Source: Halomonas icarae | GTDB lineage: Bacteria; Pseudomonadota; Gammaproteobacteria; Pseudomonadales; Halomonadaceae | Direction of reading: 5' to 3' | Length of the DNA: 64,000 bases | Assembly: GCF_009901955.1 (NCBI RefSeq) | Contig: NZ_WUTS01000001.1 | Location: 804,939-868,938, forward strand | Part shown: one piece after another, positions 8,871 to 21,334 of the stretch | Layout of the letters: each line of letters starts with the position of its first letter | Numbering within the stretch: the stretch's first letter is position 1 | The notes under the pieces: model-generated | What the model was told of the DNA's origin: nothing | The model's input: the letters and a program-made list of their open reading frames with translations, nothing else | The model's database searches: none | Translations under genes and position numbers: made by a program

Positions 8871-8876
8871 TATAAT
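8871..8876 (+). promoter_or_regulatory. Predicted -10 element of the fabF operon
   Basis: Perfect TATAAT at 8871-8876, 63 bases before the fabF ATG and just after the acpP terminator. I see no good -35 hexamer at 16-18 bases, so an activator or an extended contact may be needed. Confidence 0.45.
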
Positions 8877-8938
8877 GCGCCTGATATAGGCGGCCCGCAT
8901 GAGGGTCGCGATCATCCTGGACGCCTGGAGGAACGCTG

Positions 8939-10177
8939 ATGACACGTAGACGAGTAGTGGTGACGGGCCTGGGCCTGGTCACGCCGGTGGGAAATACCGT
9001 GGAAGAGAGCTGGCGCAATATCGTGGCCGGCAACAGCGGCATTGCTCCCATCGAGCACTTCGATGTCAGCGGCTTCAACACGCGCTTCGGCGGTTCGGTA
9101 AAGGACTTCGACATCAGTCCCTATCTGAACCCCAAGGATGCGCGCAAGATGGATCTGTTCATCCAGTACGGCATGGCGGCCGGGGCTCAGGCGATCCAGG
9201 ATGCCGGCCTCGAGTGCAGCGACGAGAATGCTCACCGCATCGGCGTCGCCATCGGTTCGGGCATCGGCGGGCTACCGATGATCGAGCACAATCACAATGC
9301 CCTGATCAAGAGCGGGCCGCGACGTATCTCGCCGTTCTTCGTGCCCGGTTCGATCATCAACATGATCTCCGGCAATCTGGCGATTCGCCACGGCTTCCGT
9401 GGCCCCAATATCGCGATCACCACCGCCTGCACCACCGGCACCCACAACATCGGCTATAGCGCGCGGACCATCGCCTACGGTGATGCCGACGTGATGGTGT
9501 GCGGTGGTGCCGAAATGGCGACCACTCCGCTGGGCCTGGGTGGCTTTTCGGCGGCGCGGGCGCTGTCCACTCGCAACGAGGACCCCGAGGCGGCCAGTCG
9601 CCCCTGGGATCGCGATCGTGACGGCTTCGTGCTCTCCGACGGTGCCGGTGTGCTTGTGTTGGAGGAGTACGAGCACGCCAAGGCGCGCGGGGCCACCATC
9701 TATGCCGAGATGGCAGGTTTCGGCATGAGCGATGACGCCTATCACATGACCGCCCCCCCCGAGGACGGCAGCGGCGCCGCCCAGTCCATGGCGAATGCCG
9801 TGCATGATGCGGGGCTCGAGCCGGCAGCGATCGACTATATCAACGCCCATGGCACCTCGACTCCTGCAGGGGATCTCGCCGAGAGTCGCGCGGTACAGCG
9901 TGTGATGGGGGAAGCGGCAAGGTCGGTGGCGGTCAGCTCCACCAAGTCGATGATCGGCCATCTGCTGGGTGCCGCGGGAGCCGTCGAAGCGGTGTTCTCG
10001 ATTCTCGCGATTCGCGACCAGGTCGCGCCGCCCACCATCAACCTGGACAACCTCCAGGAGGGTTGCGAGCTTGACTATGTGCCGCATACGGCCCGTGAGA
10101 TGAAGATCGACGTGGCGTTGTCGAACTCCTTCGGCTTCGGTGGTACCAACGGCACCCTGATCTTCACCCGGGTCTGA
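8939..10177 (+). CDS. fabF: 3-oxoacyl-ACP synthase II
   Basis: Condensing enzyme that elongates acyl-ACP with malonyl-ACP and makes cis-vaccenate precursors. 412 residues, thiolase fold. Nucleophile Cys164 in [13 protein letters not shown]; the catalytic His residues appear in [11 protein letters not shown] and [12 protein letters not shown]; the C-terminal [15 protein letters not shown] block is complete. ATG 8939 follows CTGGAGGAACG. Its stop at 10177 is 16 bases before the pabC start. Confidence 0.96.
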   Translation: MTRRRVVVTGLGLVTPVGNTVEESWRNIVAGNSGIAPIEHFDVSGFNTRFGGSVKDFDISPYLNPKDARKMDLFIQYGMAAGAQAIQDAGLECSDENAHRIGVAIGSGIGGLPMIEHNHNALIKSGPRRISPFFVPGSIINMISGNLAIRHGFRGPNIAITTACTTGTHNIGYSARTIAYGDADVMVCGGAEMATTPLGLGGFSAARALSTRNEDPEAASRPWDRDRDGFVLSDGAGVLVLEEYEHAKARGATIYAEMAGFGMSDDAYHMTAPPEDGSGAAQSMANAVHDAGLEPAAIDYINAHGTSTPAGDLAESRAVQRVMGEAARSVAVSSTKSMIGHLLGAAGAVEAVFSILAIRDQVAPPTINLDNLQEGCELDYVPHTAREMKIDVALSNSFGFGGTNGTLIFTRV

Positions 10178-10193
10178 GCATGGCGGTAGGCGA

Positions 10194-11006
10194 GTGAGGG
10201 AGCAGGCCAGCTGGCCGCTGGATGATCGCGGTGCCGCCTACGGCGACGGTCTCTTCGAGACCATCCTGCTCAGGGACGGGCGTCCGCTGTTGTGGGATGA
10301 GCATCTGGCGCGGCTGGCCCGAGGCTGTCATGTGCTGGGCATCCCGATGCCTGCGGAGCATGACCTGGCGCTTCCGCTGGCGGAGGCGGGGAGTGGGCTC
10401 GAGGTGCTCAAGCTGACCCTGACCCGTGGCAGTGGCGGGCGAGGCTATCGCCCGCCGGCGACCCCCGAGCCGCGCCTGCGCTGGCAGCTTGCCTCCTTTA
10501 CCCCTGCCGAGTCGCGCTGGCGCAAGGGCGTCAGGATTCGCCACTGTCGGCTCCGCCTCGCCTGCCAGCCTGTGCTGGCGGGGATCAAGCACCTCAATCG
10601 TCTGGAAAATGTGCTGGCGCGCGCCGAGTGGGATGACGACGCCATTGCCGAAGGCGTGCTCAGCGATGACTCCGGGCGTCTGATCGAGGCTACCGCCATG
10701 AATCTCTACTGGCTCCGCGCCGGCCGCCTCGAGACGCCGTCACTCGCCCGTTGCGGGGTGGCGGGGACGCTGCGGGAGGCGCTGATATCCCGCGGCGAGA
10801 TTCAAGAGGTCGAGGCGGGAGAAGAGGCGCTGGTTCAGGCCGATGCGGTCTGGCTGGGCAACTCCGTACAGGGAGTCTGGCCGGTGGTCCGCCTGGATGA
10901 TGTGATGGGCAGGGCCCTTCGACGCTGGACGCTTGGAAGGCAGCATCGTAGCTTCCAGGCCGAGGCCCACGGCCTGCTGGGTTACGACTATCCCTCAACC
11001 TACTGA
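10194..11006 (+). CDS. pabC: Aminodeoxychorismate lyase
   Basis: PLP enzyme that splits 4-amino-4-deoxychorismate into p-aminobenzoate and pyruvate for folate synthesis. 270 residues, fold type IV. The PLP Lys is residue 132 in AGIKHLNRLENVLAR, and the DDRGAAYGDGLFETI block is typical. The only plausible start is GTG 10194; the N-terminus is shorter than in E. coli PabC by roughly one strand. A tiny frame ATG 10180 to TGA 10197 overlaps this start (GTGA), so translation could be coupled to it. Classical position between fabF and mltG. Confidence 0.9.
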   Translation: MREQASWPLDDRGAAYGDGLFETILLRDGRPLLWDEHLARLARGCHVLGIPMPAEHDLALPLAEAGSGLEVLKLTLTRGSGGRGYRPPATPEPRLRWQLASFTPAESRWRKGVRIRHCRLRLACQPVLAGIKHLNRLENVLARAEWDDDAIAEGVLSDDSGRLIEATAMNLYWLRAGRLETPSLARCGVAGTLREALISRGEIQEVEAGEEALVQADAVWLGNSVQGVWPVVRLDDVMGRALRRWTLGRQHRSFQAEAHGLLGYDYPSTY

Positions 11007-11021
11007 ATCAAGAGGATACCG

Positions 11022-13725
<2,704 letters not shown>

Positions 13726-13758
13726 CGTGTCCCCCGCAAGCACATCGAGGAGAGAATC

Positions 13759-14094
13759 ATGGTCGCTCAGAAGGCGTTGTCGCTGAATATCCAGGATACC
13801 CAGACCCTGTTGTCGGCCTATATGCCGGTGCTCGAGCGGGGCGGCATCTTCGTTCCCACGCGTGAGCGCTACGAGCTGGGCCAGCAGATCTATCTGCTGC
13901 TGACGTTGCCCGGCGAAACCGAACGGGTGCCGGTCACCGGTCAGGTCGTCTGGGTCTCGCCGGAAGGTGTCAGCGGCCGGCGCATTCCCGGGGTCGGTAT
14001 CCACTTCAGCGCCGCCGACCAGGTCGTGCGCGATCGTATCGAGAGCCTGCTTGCCGGTCATCTCGACAAGGGCACGCCGACCTATACGCTCTGA
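13759..14094 (+). CDS. pilZ: PilZ-domain protein, type IV pilus assembly PilZ
   Basis: 111 residues. The sequence follows the Pseudomonas PilZ prototype (LSAYMPVLERGGIFVPT, then a beta-barrel with VTGQVVWVSPEG and PGVGIHF). The N-terminal RxxxR c-di-GMP-binding signature is not visible, as in the prototype, which does not bind c-di-GMP. Position between holB and tatD is standard in Pseudomonas and Halomonas. RBS CGAGGAGAG precedes ATG 13759. Confidence 0.92.
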   Translation: MVAQKALSLNIQDTQTLLSAYMPVLERGGIFVPTRERYELGQQIYLLLTLPGETERVPVTGQVVWVSPEGVSGRRIPGVGIHFSAADQVVRDRIESLLAGHLDKGTPTYTL

Positions 14095-14152
14095 CGCGAT
14101 TGGTACCATCCACTGGCTATCGGCACCATTCACTCTATCGGTACTTCACTGC

Positions 14153-15001
14153 ATGTTCGTTGATTCTCACTGCCATCTCGACCGCCTCGACTCCGCCACC
14201 CATGGTGGAGATCTCGCTGCGACGCTGGACGCCGCCCGAGCTCGCGGGGTGAAACAGTTCCTGGCCATCGGCGTTACCCTCGATGAGGTACCCGGCGTGG
14301 CCGCCATCGCCCGCGAGCACGACGACGTGGTGATCTCCGCCGGGGTTCATCCGCTGCACCGGGTGGCCGAAGAGCCGACCATAGAGGCCATCAAGGAGAC
14401 CGCCGACCGCTATGGTGCGGTGGCCATCGGCGAGTGTGGCCTGGACTATCATTATCTGGAGAAGGCCCCCGACAAGGTGCCGTCGCGAGAGGTTCAGCGC
14501 GAGCGCTTCCGCCGCCAGCTGATCGCTGCCAGCGAGCTTGCGTTGCCGGTGATCATCCATACCCGCGAGGCGAGGGACGAGACGCTGGCGCTGATCCGTG
14601 AGCATACCAACCCGGAGGTCGGAGGCGTGCTGCACTGCTTCACCGAGGATCTCGAGATGGCTCGGGAGGCGGTGCGCCACGGCTTCTATATCTCGCTCTC
14701 CGGGATCGTGACCTTCCACAGCGCCAAATCGCTGCGTGAGATCGCCAGGCAGGTGCCGCTTGATCGGTTGTTGATCGAGACGGATAGCCCCTACCTGGCC
14801 CCGGTGCCTCATCGTGGCAAGCCCAATGAGCCGGCCTGGGTGGTCGAAGTGGCCGAATGCATCGCCGCCGAGCGCGGAATCAGCGTCGAGGAGGTCGCCA
14901 TGCAGACCACCGCCAACTTCTACCAGCTGTTTCGTGCCGCAAGCCCGGAAGTCTCCGAGGAGATGCGCGGCATCCTGCAGGGCGCCGGCCTGGTCAAGTA
15001 G
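14153..15001 (+). CDS. TatD-family metal-dependent deoxyribonuclease (YcfH-like)
   Basis: 282 residues, amidohydrolase (TIM-barrel) fold. Metal ligands are visible in DSHCHLDRL at the N-terminus, Glu in IGECGLDYHY, His in VIIHTRE and LHCFTED, and Asp in ETDSPYLAP. ATG 14153 is the only start that yields the MFVDSHCHLD N-terminus; no Shine-Dalgarno is visible, and the 58-base gap after pilZ contains a degenerate 17-base direct repeat (CTATCGG..). YcfH itself is uncharacterised; DNase activity is known from TatD relatives. Confidence 0.9.
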   Translation: MFVDSHCHLDRLDSATHGGDLAATLDAARARGVKQFLAIGVTLDEVPGVAAIAREHDDVVISAGVHPLHRVAEEPTIEAIKETADRYGAVAIGECGLDYHYLEKAPDKVPSREVQRERFRRQLIAASELALPVIIHTREARDETLALIREHTNPEVGGVLHCFTEDLEMAREAVRHGFYISLSGIVTFHSAKSLREIARQVPLDRLLIETDSPYLAPVPHRGKPNEPAWVVEVAECIAAERGISVEEVAMQTTANFYQLFRAASPEVSEEMRGILQGAGLVK

Positions 15002-15008
15002 GAGCACC

Positions 15009-15572
15009 ATGATGGATCTGGAACCGCTGGTGGCAAGGCTAGACGCCGCTGGGGATATCCCCCCGGTGGATGGCTGGCATCCCGAGCGCGTGGGAGAGAT
15101 GGACCTGGTGATCGCGGCCGATGGTCGCTGGATTCATGAGGGTACCGTCATGTCACGGCCGCGGCTGGTTCGGCTGCTCTCCACCATCCTGCGACGTGAA
15201 GCCGATGGTCGTCATGCACTGGTCACGCCGGTCGAGAAGCAGCTGATTCGGGTCGAGGACTGTCCCTTCCTGATCGTCGATGCCGAATTTGGCGACGACG
15301 GTCTCTGGTGGCTGACCACCAATATGGGGGACCGGCTGACGCTGGATGCTCAGCACGTCTTTACCCTCAGCGAGACCCCCGCCGGCGAGTGTGTGCCCGA
15401 GGTGACAGTACGCTTCGGCTTGGCCGCCCGGCTGGGGCGCAATGTCTTCTACCGCCTGGTCGAAGAGGCGAGCCCCTTCACACTGGACGATGGACGCGAG
15501 GCACTGGGGCTGCGCAGTGGGGGCGCCTGGCATCCGCTGGGCCTGGTCGACGGCGAAGCGGCGTGCGGCTGA
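15009..15572 (+). CDS. DUF1285 domain protein
   Basis: 187 residues starting MMDLEPLVARLD 7 bases after tatD. The DUF1285 fold comprises two mixed alpha/beta halves; recognisable blocks are GWHPER, WIHEGTVMSRPRLVRLLSTILR, VEKQLIRVEDCPFLI and FGLAARLGRNVFYRLVE. Function is unknown in the family. It overlaps the following helicase start by 10 bases, so the two are probably translationally coupled. Confidence 0.85.
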   Translation: MMDLEPLVARLDAAGDIPPVDGWHPERVGEMDLVIAADGRWIHEGTVMSRPRLVRLLSTILRREADGRHALVTPVEKQLIRVEDCPFLIVDAEFGDDGLWWLTTNMGDRLTLDAQHVFTLSETPAGECVPEVTVRFGLAARLGRNVFYRLVEEASPFTLDDGREALGLRSGGAWHPLGLVDGEAACG

Positions 15573-17782
15573 CCGCGGAACAGCGTGCCGTGGTCGAACA
15601 TGGCGCCGGGCACGCGCGTGTGGCCGCGGTCGCTGGCTCCGGCAAGACCACGACCATGGTGGCGAGGGTGCTCCGGCTTCTCGAGCGGGGGGTTCCCCCT
15701 CAGCGTATTCTGGTGCTGATGTTCAACCGTTCGGCACGAGCGGACTTCCAGGCCCGCCTGGCGGCCATGGCCCCAGCAGGCCAGCGGCTGCCCGATGTGC
15801 GCACCTTTCACTCCCTTGGGCATCGGTTGACTGGCAGCCTGACACGCTGGGGGGCACTGGTGCCCCGTCAGCTGCTGACCGCCGACTGGCAGCTCGAGCG
15901 CCTGTTGCGTCAAGCCACCCAGCTCGCCCTCGGCGATCAGGACACAGAGGCGCGTGAGTCGGCGCTGGATGCCGAGCGTCTCGAGGCGCTGGCGCACTTC
16001 TGTGGCCTGGTGAAGGCCGAGATGGTGAGTGCCGCCGAGTTGCATGAGCGGCTGGATTACGGTGATGAGACCCGCTACTTCCCGGCCGCCTTCGAGCAGG
16101 TCGAGGCACTGTTGGAGCAGCATGGCCTGATGGGTTATGCCGATCTGTTGTATCGCCCCCTAAAAGCCCTGGAAGCCGATGCTGGCTTGCGCGCCCGCAT
16201 CCAGGGATTTCTCGACCACGTCATCATCGACGAGTATCAGGACATCAATGTTGCCCAGCAGCGCCTGTTGGCGCTGCTCGCCGGCGAGCATGCCGAGGTG
16301 ATGGCGGTGGGGGATGCCAATCAGTGCATCTACGAGTGGCGCGGGGCACATCCCGAGACCATGCTCCAGCGCTTCACCGACACCTTCGGCGTGGCGGTGG
16401 ACTACCCGCTTTCCACCACCTTTCGCCATGGCCATGCCCTGGCGCTGGCGGCCAATCACGCCATCGACGCCAACCGGCGGCGCCCCGACCAGCAGTGCCT
16501 GGCGGCTCCTGGCAACCCGCAGACCCGGATCGGGGCGGGCCATGGGTGTCGTGGCCTGCTGGACGGCCTGGCCGCGTGGCAGCGACAGGGAAGGGAACTC
16601 GACGAAGCCTGTGTACTGGTGCGTAGCTGGGCCCTGTCGGTGCCGCTGCAGCTCGCGCTGCTGCGCGAGGGGGTGGCGTTTCGTCTGGCGCGGGAGGATC
16701 GTTTCGTCTTTCGCCTGCCTCTGGTGCAGGCACTGGCCGGCTACCTGAGGCTGGCATGTACTCCCGAGCTGCTGCGTGACCCTGGCCACCTGGCCCTGCT
16801 GTTCGCCCAGCCGACACCCTTCGTGGCCCGCGAACGACTCGAGGCACTGGCGCGTCGGTTGGCGGAGGACCCCCGCTGGCCCGCGCCTCATGACCCGCTG
16901 TTGGCAGCCCTCAAGCCTCATCAGAAACGTACTCTCAAGAAGCGTTGGGCACTGCTCTGTGAGTTGCCGCGACTGGCGGCCCGTTCGCCGGCCGAACTGC
17001 TCGACCATGTGGTGACCGAGGTGGATGCCGAGAAGGTCCTCAAGCGTGCCGCGGCGCGGCGCGACAAGGGTGAGGAGGATGTTCGCCTGCTCGATGTGCT
17101 CAAGGAGCAGGCCATAGAGCTTGGCAATGATACCGAGGCCTTTGTCGAGCTGCTCAGTCGGCCAGTGGAGAGCCGTGATGACGGGGTGTTGATCAACACC
17201 ATACACGGAGCCAAGGGGCTGGAGTGGCCCCTGGTGGTGCTTGCCGGGGTCAACGAGCAGGACTTCCCTCACTACACCCGCGACAACCCGCTATTCCCCC
17301 AGCGTCTCGAGGAGGAGCGCAGGCTCTTCTATGTGGCCATCACGCGTGCCCGAGAGCGGCTGCTGCTGCTCCATGACGGTGGCGATCATCGTCCCAGCCG
17401 GTTTCTCGCCGAGAGTGCCTGGGAGGAGTGCGATCGCCTGGCCCAGCGGCTCGAAGCGGATGATGCCAACGCGGCCGTGGACGCAGGGAAAGCGCCACTG
17501 GCGGTATCGCGCCCGGAGCTGGTGAAGCGCTATCTGGACGCCCTGGGGCGTGAGTTGCCGCTGGCACCTGGCATGCCTGAGGCGACCGATCAGATGGCTC
17601 CCTCGCAGGCCTTCGGCGTCGGTCAACGCCTGCGTCATGCCGTTTTCGGCGAGGGCGAGATCGATCTGGTGGAGGGGGACCCCGACAACCCCGTGATCGA
17701 GGTGCGTTTCCTGCATGCTGGGCGACGACGCCTGATCGCTCGACGAGCGCCCATCGAATTGCTGCAAGGAGGTCATGCATGA
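15563..17782 (+). CDS. UvrD/Rep-type superfamily I ATP-dependent DNA helicase
   Basis: About 739 residues from GTG 15563 (VRLTAEQRAVVEHG), chosen because the Q-motif begins immediately after it. All SF1A motifs are present: Walker A VAGSGKTTT (about residue 24), Walker B DEYQDIN, motif III GDANQCIYEWRG, motif IV TTFRHG, motif V NTIHGAKGLEW and motif VI LFYVAITRARERL. A C-terminal tail FGVGQRLRHAVFGEGEI resembles the UvrD Tudor-like RNA polymerase-contacting domain. Likely a repair helicase; whether it replaces UvrD or Rep cannot be decided here. Ends in ATGA overlap with the sulfurtransferase. Confidence 0.88.
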   Translation: MRLTAEQRAVVEHGAGHARVAAVAGSGKTTTMVARVLRLLERGVPPQRILVLMFNRSARADFQARLAAMAPAGQRLPDVRTFHSLGHRLTGSLTRWGALVPRQLLTADWQLERLLRQATQLALGDQDTEARESALDAERLEALAHFCGLVKAEMVSAAELHERLDYGDETRYFPAAFEQVEALLEQHGLMGYADLLYRPLKALEADAGLRARIQGFLDHVIIDEYQDINVAQQRLLALLAGEHAEVMAVGDANQCIYEWRGAHPETMLQRFTDTFGVAVDYPLSTTFRHGHALALAANHAIDANRRRPDQQCLAAPGNPQTRIGAGHGCRGLLDGLAAWQRQGRELDEACVLVRSWALSVPLQLALLREGVAFRLAREDRFVFRLPLVQALAGYLRLACTPELLRDPGHLALLFAQPTPFVARERLEALARRLAEDPRWPAPHDPLLAALKPHQKRTLKKRWALLCELPRLAARSPAELLDHVVTEVDAEKVLKRAAARRDKGEEDVRLLDVLKEQAIELGNDTEAFVELLSRPVESRDDGVLINTIHGAKGLEWPLVVLAGVNEQDFPHYTRDNPLFPQRLEEERRLFYVAITRARERLLLLHDGGDHRPSRFLAESAWEECDRLAQRLEADDANAAVDAGKAPLAVSRPELVKRYLDALGRELPLAPGMPEATDQMAPSQAFGVGQRLRHAVFGEGEIDLVEGDPDNPVIEVRFLHAGRRRLIARRAPIELLQGGHA

Positions 17783-18603
17783 ATCAGCCCCTGATCACCG
17801 CCGGGGAGTTGCAAGATGCCCTGGAGGGCCCCCGGCCACCGTGTCTGCTGGATTGTCGAGCACGCCTCGGTGATCCCGATGCCGGTCATGGCCTGTGGTG
17901 GAAGGCGCATCTGCCGAACAGTCGGCACCTCGACCTGGATCGTGACCTGGCGGGTCCCCCGGGGGCAGGGGGACGGCATCCGTTGCCGAACCGGCAGCGA
18001 TTCACCGAAGCGCTTCAGCGCCTTGGCGTGAGGCCGGACATGCCGGTGGTGGTCTATGACGATATGGGCGGCCAGCTGGCCGCCGCTCGCGCCTGGTGGA
18101 TGCTCGCCTGCTGGGCCGGCCATCCCGAGGTGCGGGTATTGGACGGCGGCATCCAGGCCTGGTTGGCCCAGGGTGGCGAGCTGCAAGAGGGGGATGACGT
18201 GACATCGAGCCCTTCCGGCTGGTGCCCGGACTATCGTGACGACACCTGGACGACGGCGGAGGCGCTGCAGTCGAGCAGTGTGCTGGGGGTAGACGCTCGC
18301 AACCGCGAACGCTTCCGCGGTGACGTCGAGCCCATCGATCCGGTGGCGGGGCATATCCCGGAAGCGGTATGTCGCCCCAGTGTCGACAACCTGGAGGAGG
18401 GCGGGCGCTTCAAGAGCCCCGCACGCCTGGCCAAGGAGCTACCCCAGGGCGACGAGGTGGTGGCCTACTGTGGTTCCGGGGTCACCGCCTGCCATAACAT
18501 CCTCGCCTATGCGGTAGCCGGCAAGCCGCTGCCCAGGCTCTACCCAGGCTCCTGGAGCGAGTGGGTGCAAGACCCGGCCCGCCCCGTTGCCACTGGGGCC
18601 TGA
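17779..18603 (+). CDS. Two-domain rhodanese, thiosulfate/3-mercaptopyruvate sulfurtransferase
   Basis: 274 residues, tandem rhodanese domains (about 7-130 inactive, 150-270 active). The persulfide-forming Cys231 sits in the loop YCGSGVTACHN; CGSGVTA matches SseA-type mercaptopyruvate sulfurtransferases better than thiosulfate-specific rhodaneses. Role: sulfur transfer to cyanide or thiols. It is the last gene of the rightward block and faces etfQO across a heptamer array. Confidence 0.88.
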   Translation: MNQPLITAGELQDALEGPRPPCLLDCRARLGDPDAGHGLWWKAHLPNSRHLDLDRDLAGPPGAGGRHPLPNRQRFTEALQRLGVRPDMPVVVYDDMGGQLAAARAWWMLACWAGHPEVRVLDGGIQAWLAQGGELQEGDDVTSSPSGWCPDYRDDTWTTAEALQSSSVLGVDARNRERFRGDVEPIDPVAGHIPEAVCRPSVDNLEEGGRFKSPARLAKELPQGDEVVAYCGSGVTACHNILAYAVAGKPLPRLYPGSWSEWVQDPARPVATGA

Positions 18604-20427
<1,824 letters not shown>

Positions 20428-20803
20428 CTGTTCTCTCCTCACTGCCCGTATCGACGTCGAGCGCCATTACACTAACGTCGATAAGATTTAAAACGGTCGT
20501 TTGCTTCTAGCCTGCCCTCATGATAGGCATAATAGAACAACAAGGTCACCCCCTGCGATCATGCGACGTTGGCGCCATGGTGATCAGGTGTCTCGCCCAA
20601 GGGGTGATTATGGGATTGTTGCCCTGTGCATGGGTATGGCACATTGAAACAGTTTTTTCGATGCGGCACCTATCAAACGCTCGCATGAAATCGATAAGAG
20701 CATGCCACGCAGTTCCAGGCGGCCAGTGACAGGAAGGTGCTGACGGCAGTGTCGCACCATTGAATTCAAGACGGTTCAACACCGAGAACCAAGCGAGGAA
20801 ATC
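20428..20803. other. Divergent intergenic region, etfQO to etfB stump
   Basis: 376 bases with no credible ORF, AT-richer than the surroundings. It should contain the leftward promoter of etfQO and the former etfB promoter, but no hexamer pair is convincing. The strong RBS GCGAGGAAATC directly before the etfB stump's ATG at 20804 is intact. Confidence 0.5.
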
Positions 20804-20889
20804 ATGAAAGTACTCGTCGCGGTCAAACGCGTCATCGACTACAACGTCAAGATCCGTGTCAAGCCGGATCACTCCGACGTCGACCTCAC
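20804..20889 (+). pseudogene. etfB: etfB remnant: first 28 codons of electron transfer flavoprotein beta subunit
   Basis: ATG 20804 opens a reading frame starting [20 protein letters not shown] and running through DHSDVDL, matching the N-terminus of proteobacterial EtfB. At about 20889 the similarity ends abruptly, well short of a complete gene (about 250 codons). The sequence then switches, in another frame, to the 3' end of an aldehyde dehydrogenase gene. The remaining frame stops at 21038 and encodes a meaningless 78-residue chimera. Confidence 0.85.
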
Positions 20890-20891
20890 GC

Positions 20892-21005
20892 GGCTACAAG
20901 AAGTCCGGTGTCGGTCGCGAGACCCACAAGGTGGCCCTCGAGCATTATCAGCAGACCAAGAATCTGCTGGTCAGCTACGACATCAATCCGATGGGCTTCT
21001 TCTGA
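20892..21005 (+). pseudogene. Aldehyde dehydrogenase 3' remnant (last 37 codons)
   Basis: Reading from GGC 20892, the frame gives [20 protein letters not shown], then [17 protein letters not shown] and a stop at 21003-21005. This is the highly conserved C-terminus of NAD-dependent aldehyde dehydrogenases (ExaC/AldB type). Everything upstream, including the catalytic Cys and Glu, is missing; the join to etfB is at about 20889-20891. No start codon or RBS exists for this fragment. Confidence 0.88.
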
Positions 21006-21057
21006 GCGCTATCCGCTTCATCGACAATCGATTGCAGTAAGGCGGTGGCGCCATTTC

Positions 21058-21095
21058 GTTGGGCACGACTAGCGTCGTGCCCAACGGCTATTTTT
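21058..21095 (+). terminator. Rho-independent terminator after the ALDH remnant
   Basis: Perfect 12-base stem (21058-21069 with 21074-21085) around loop TAGC, then GGCTA and five T residues. It is probably the surviving terminator of the lost aldehyde dehydrogenase gene. The remaining bases to 21208 show nothing recognisable. Confidence 0.7.
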
Positions 21096-21208
21096 GTGAA
21101 GCGTTTCAATATGAAATGAAGCTTTGTACGTTGACGCATCCAGCGGCACCAGCACGGGGCGATCCGAACTGGCCGGAAGAACACCTTATTGGTTAGCAGC
21201 AGAGAGCA

Positions 21209-21334
21209 TCAGCACAGCCTGCTCCCTAGCAGCAGCAGGGCGCCGTCCAGCTGATGCCAGCCCCACCACACCAGGGCAAGGGCAGCGGCGGTAATGGCCG
21301 CCGCCGCCAGTCGCCATACCCGTTGACGACTCAT
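21209..21334 (-). CDS. Predicted 41-residue membrane protein
   Basis: Small frame whose ATG (21334-21332) overlaps the stop of the MFS gene as ATGA, a typical sign of translational coupling. The protein starts MSRQRVWRLAAAAITAAALA and contains one hydrophobic helix (about residues 8-36) ending with LLLLGSRLC. I do not recognise a family. It may be a small accessory subunit of the transporter or a non-functional extension; existence is inferred from coupling only. Confidence 0.45.
   Translation of the reverse strand: MSRQRVWRLAAAAITAAALALVWWGWHQLDGALLLLGSRLC

Noticed and set aside
20804..21040. 78-residue chimera as a functional small protein
   Set aside because: First 28 codons are EtfB, the rest reads the ALDH tail in the wrong frame, so the peptide has no selected sequence after the junction.
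20975..21184. 69-residue minus-strand ORF in the gap after the ALDH remnant
   Set aside because: Spans the terminator hairpin; Arg/Cys/Trp-rich shadow without RBS or family.
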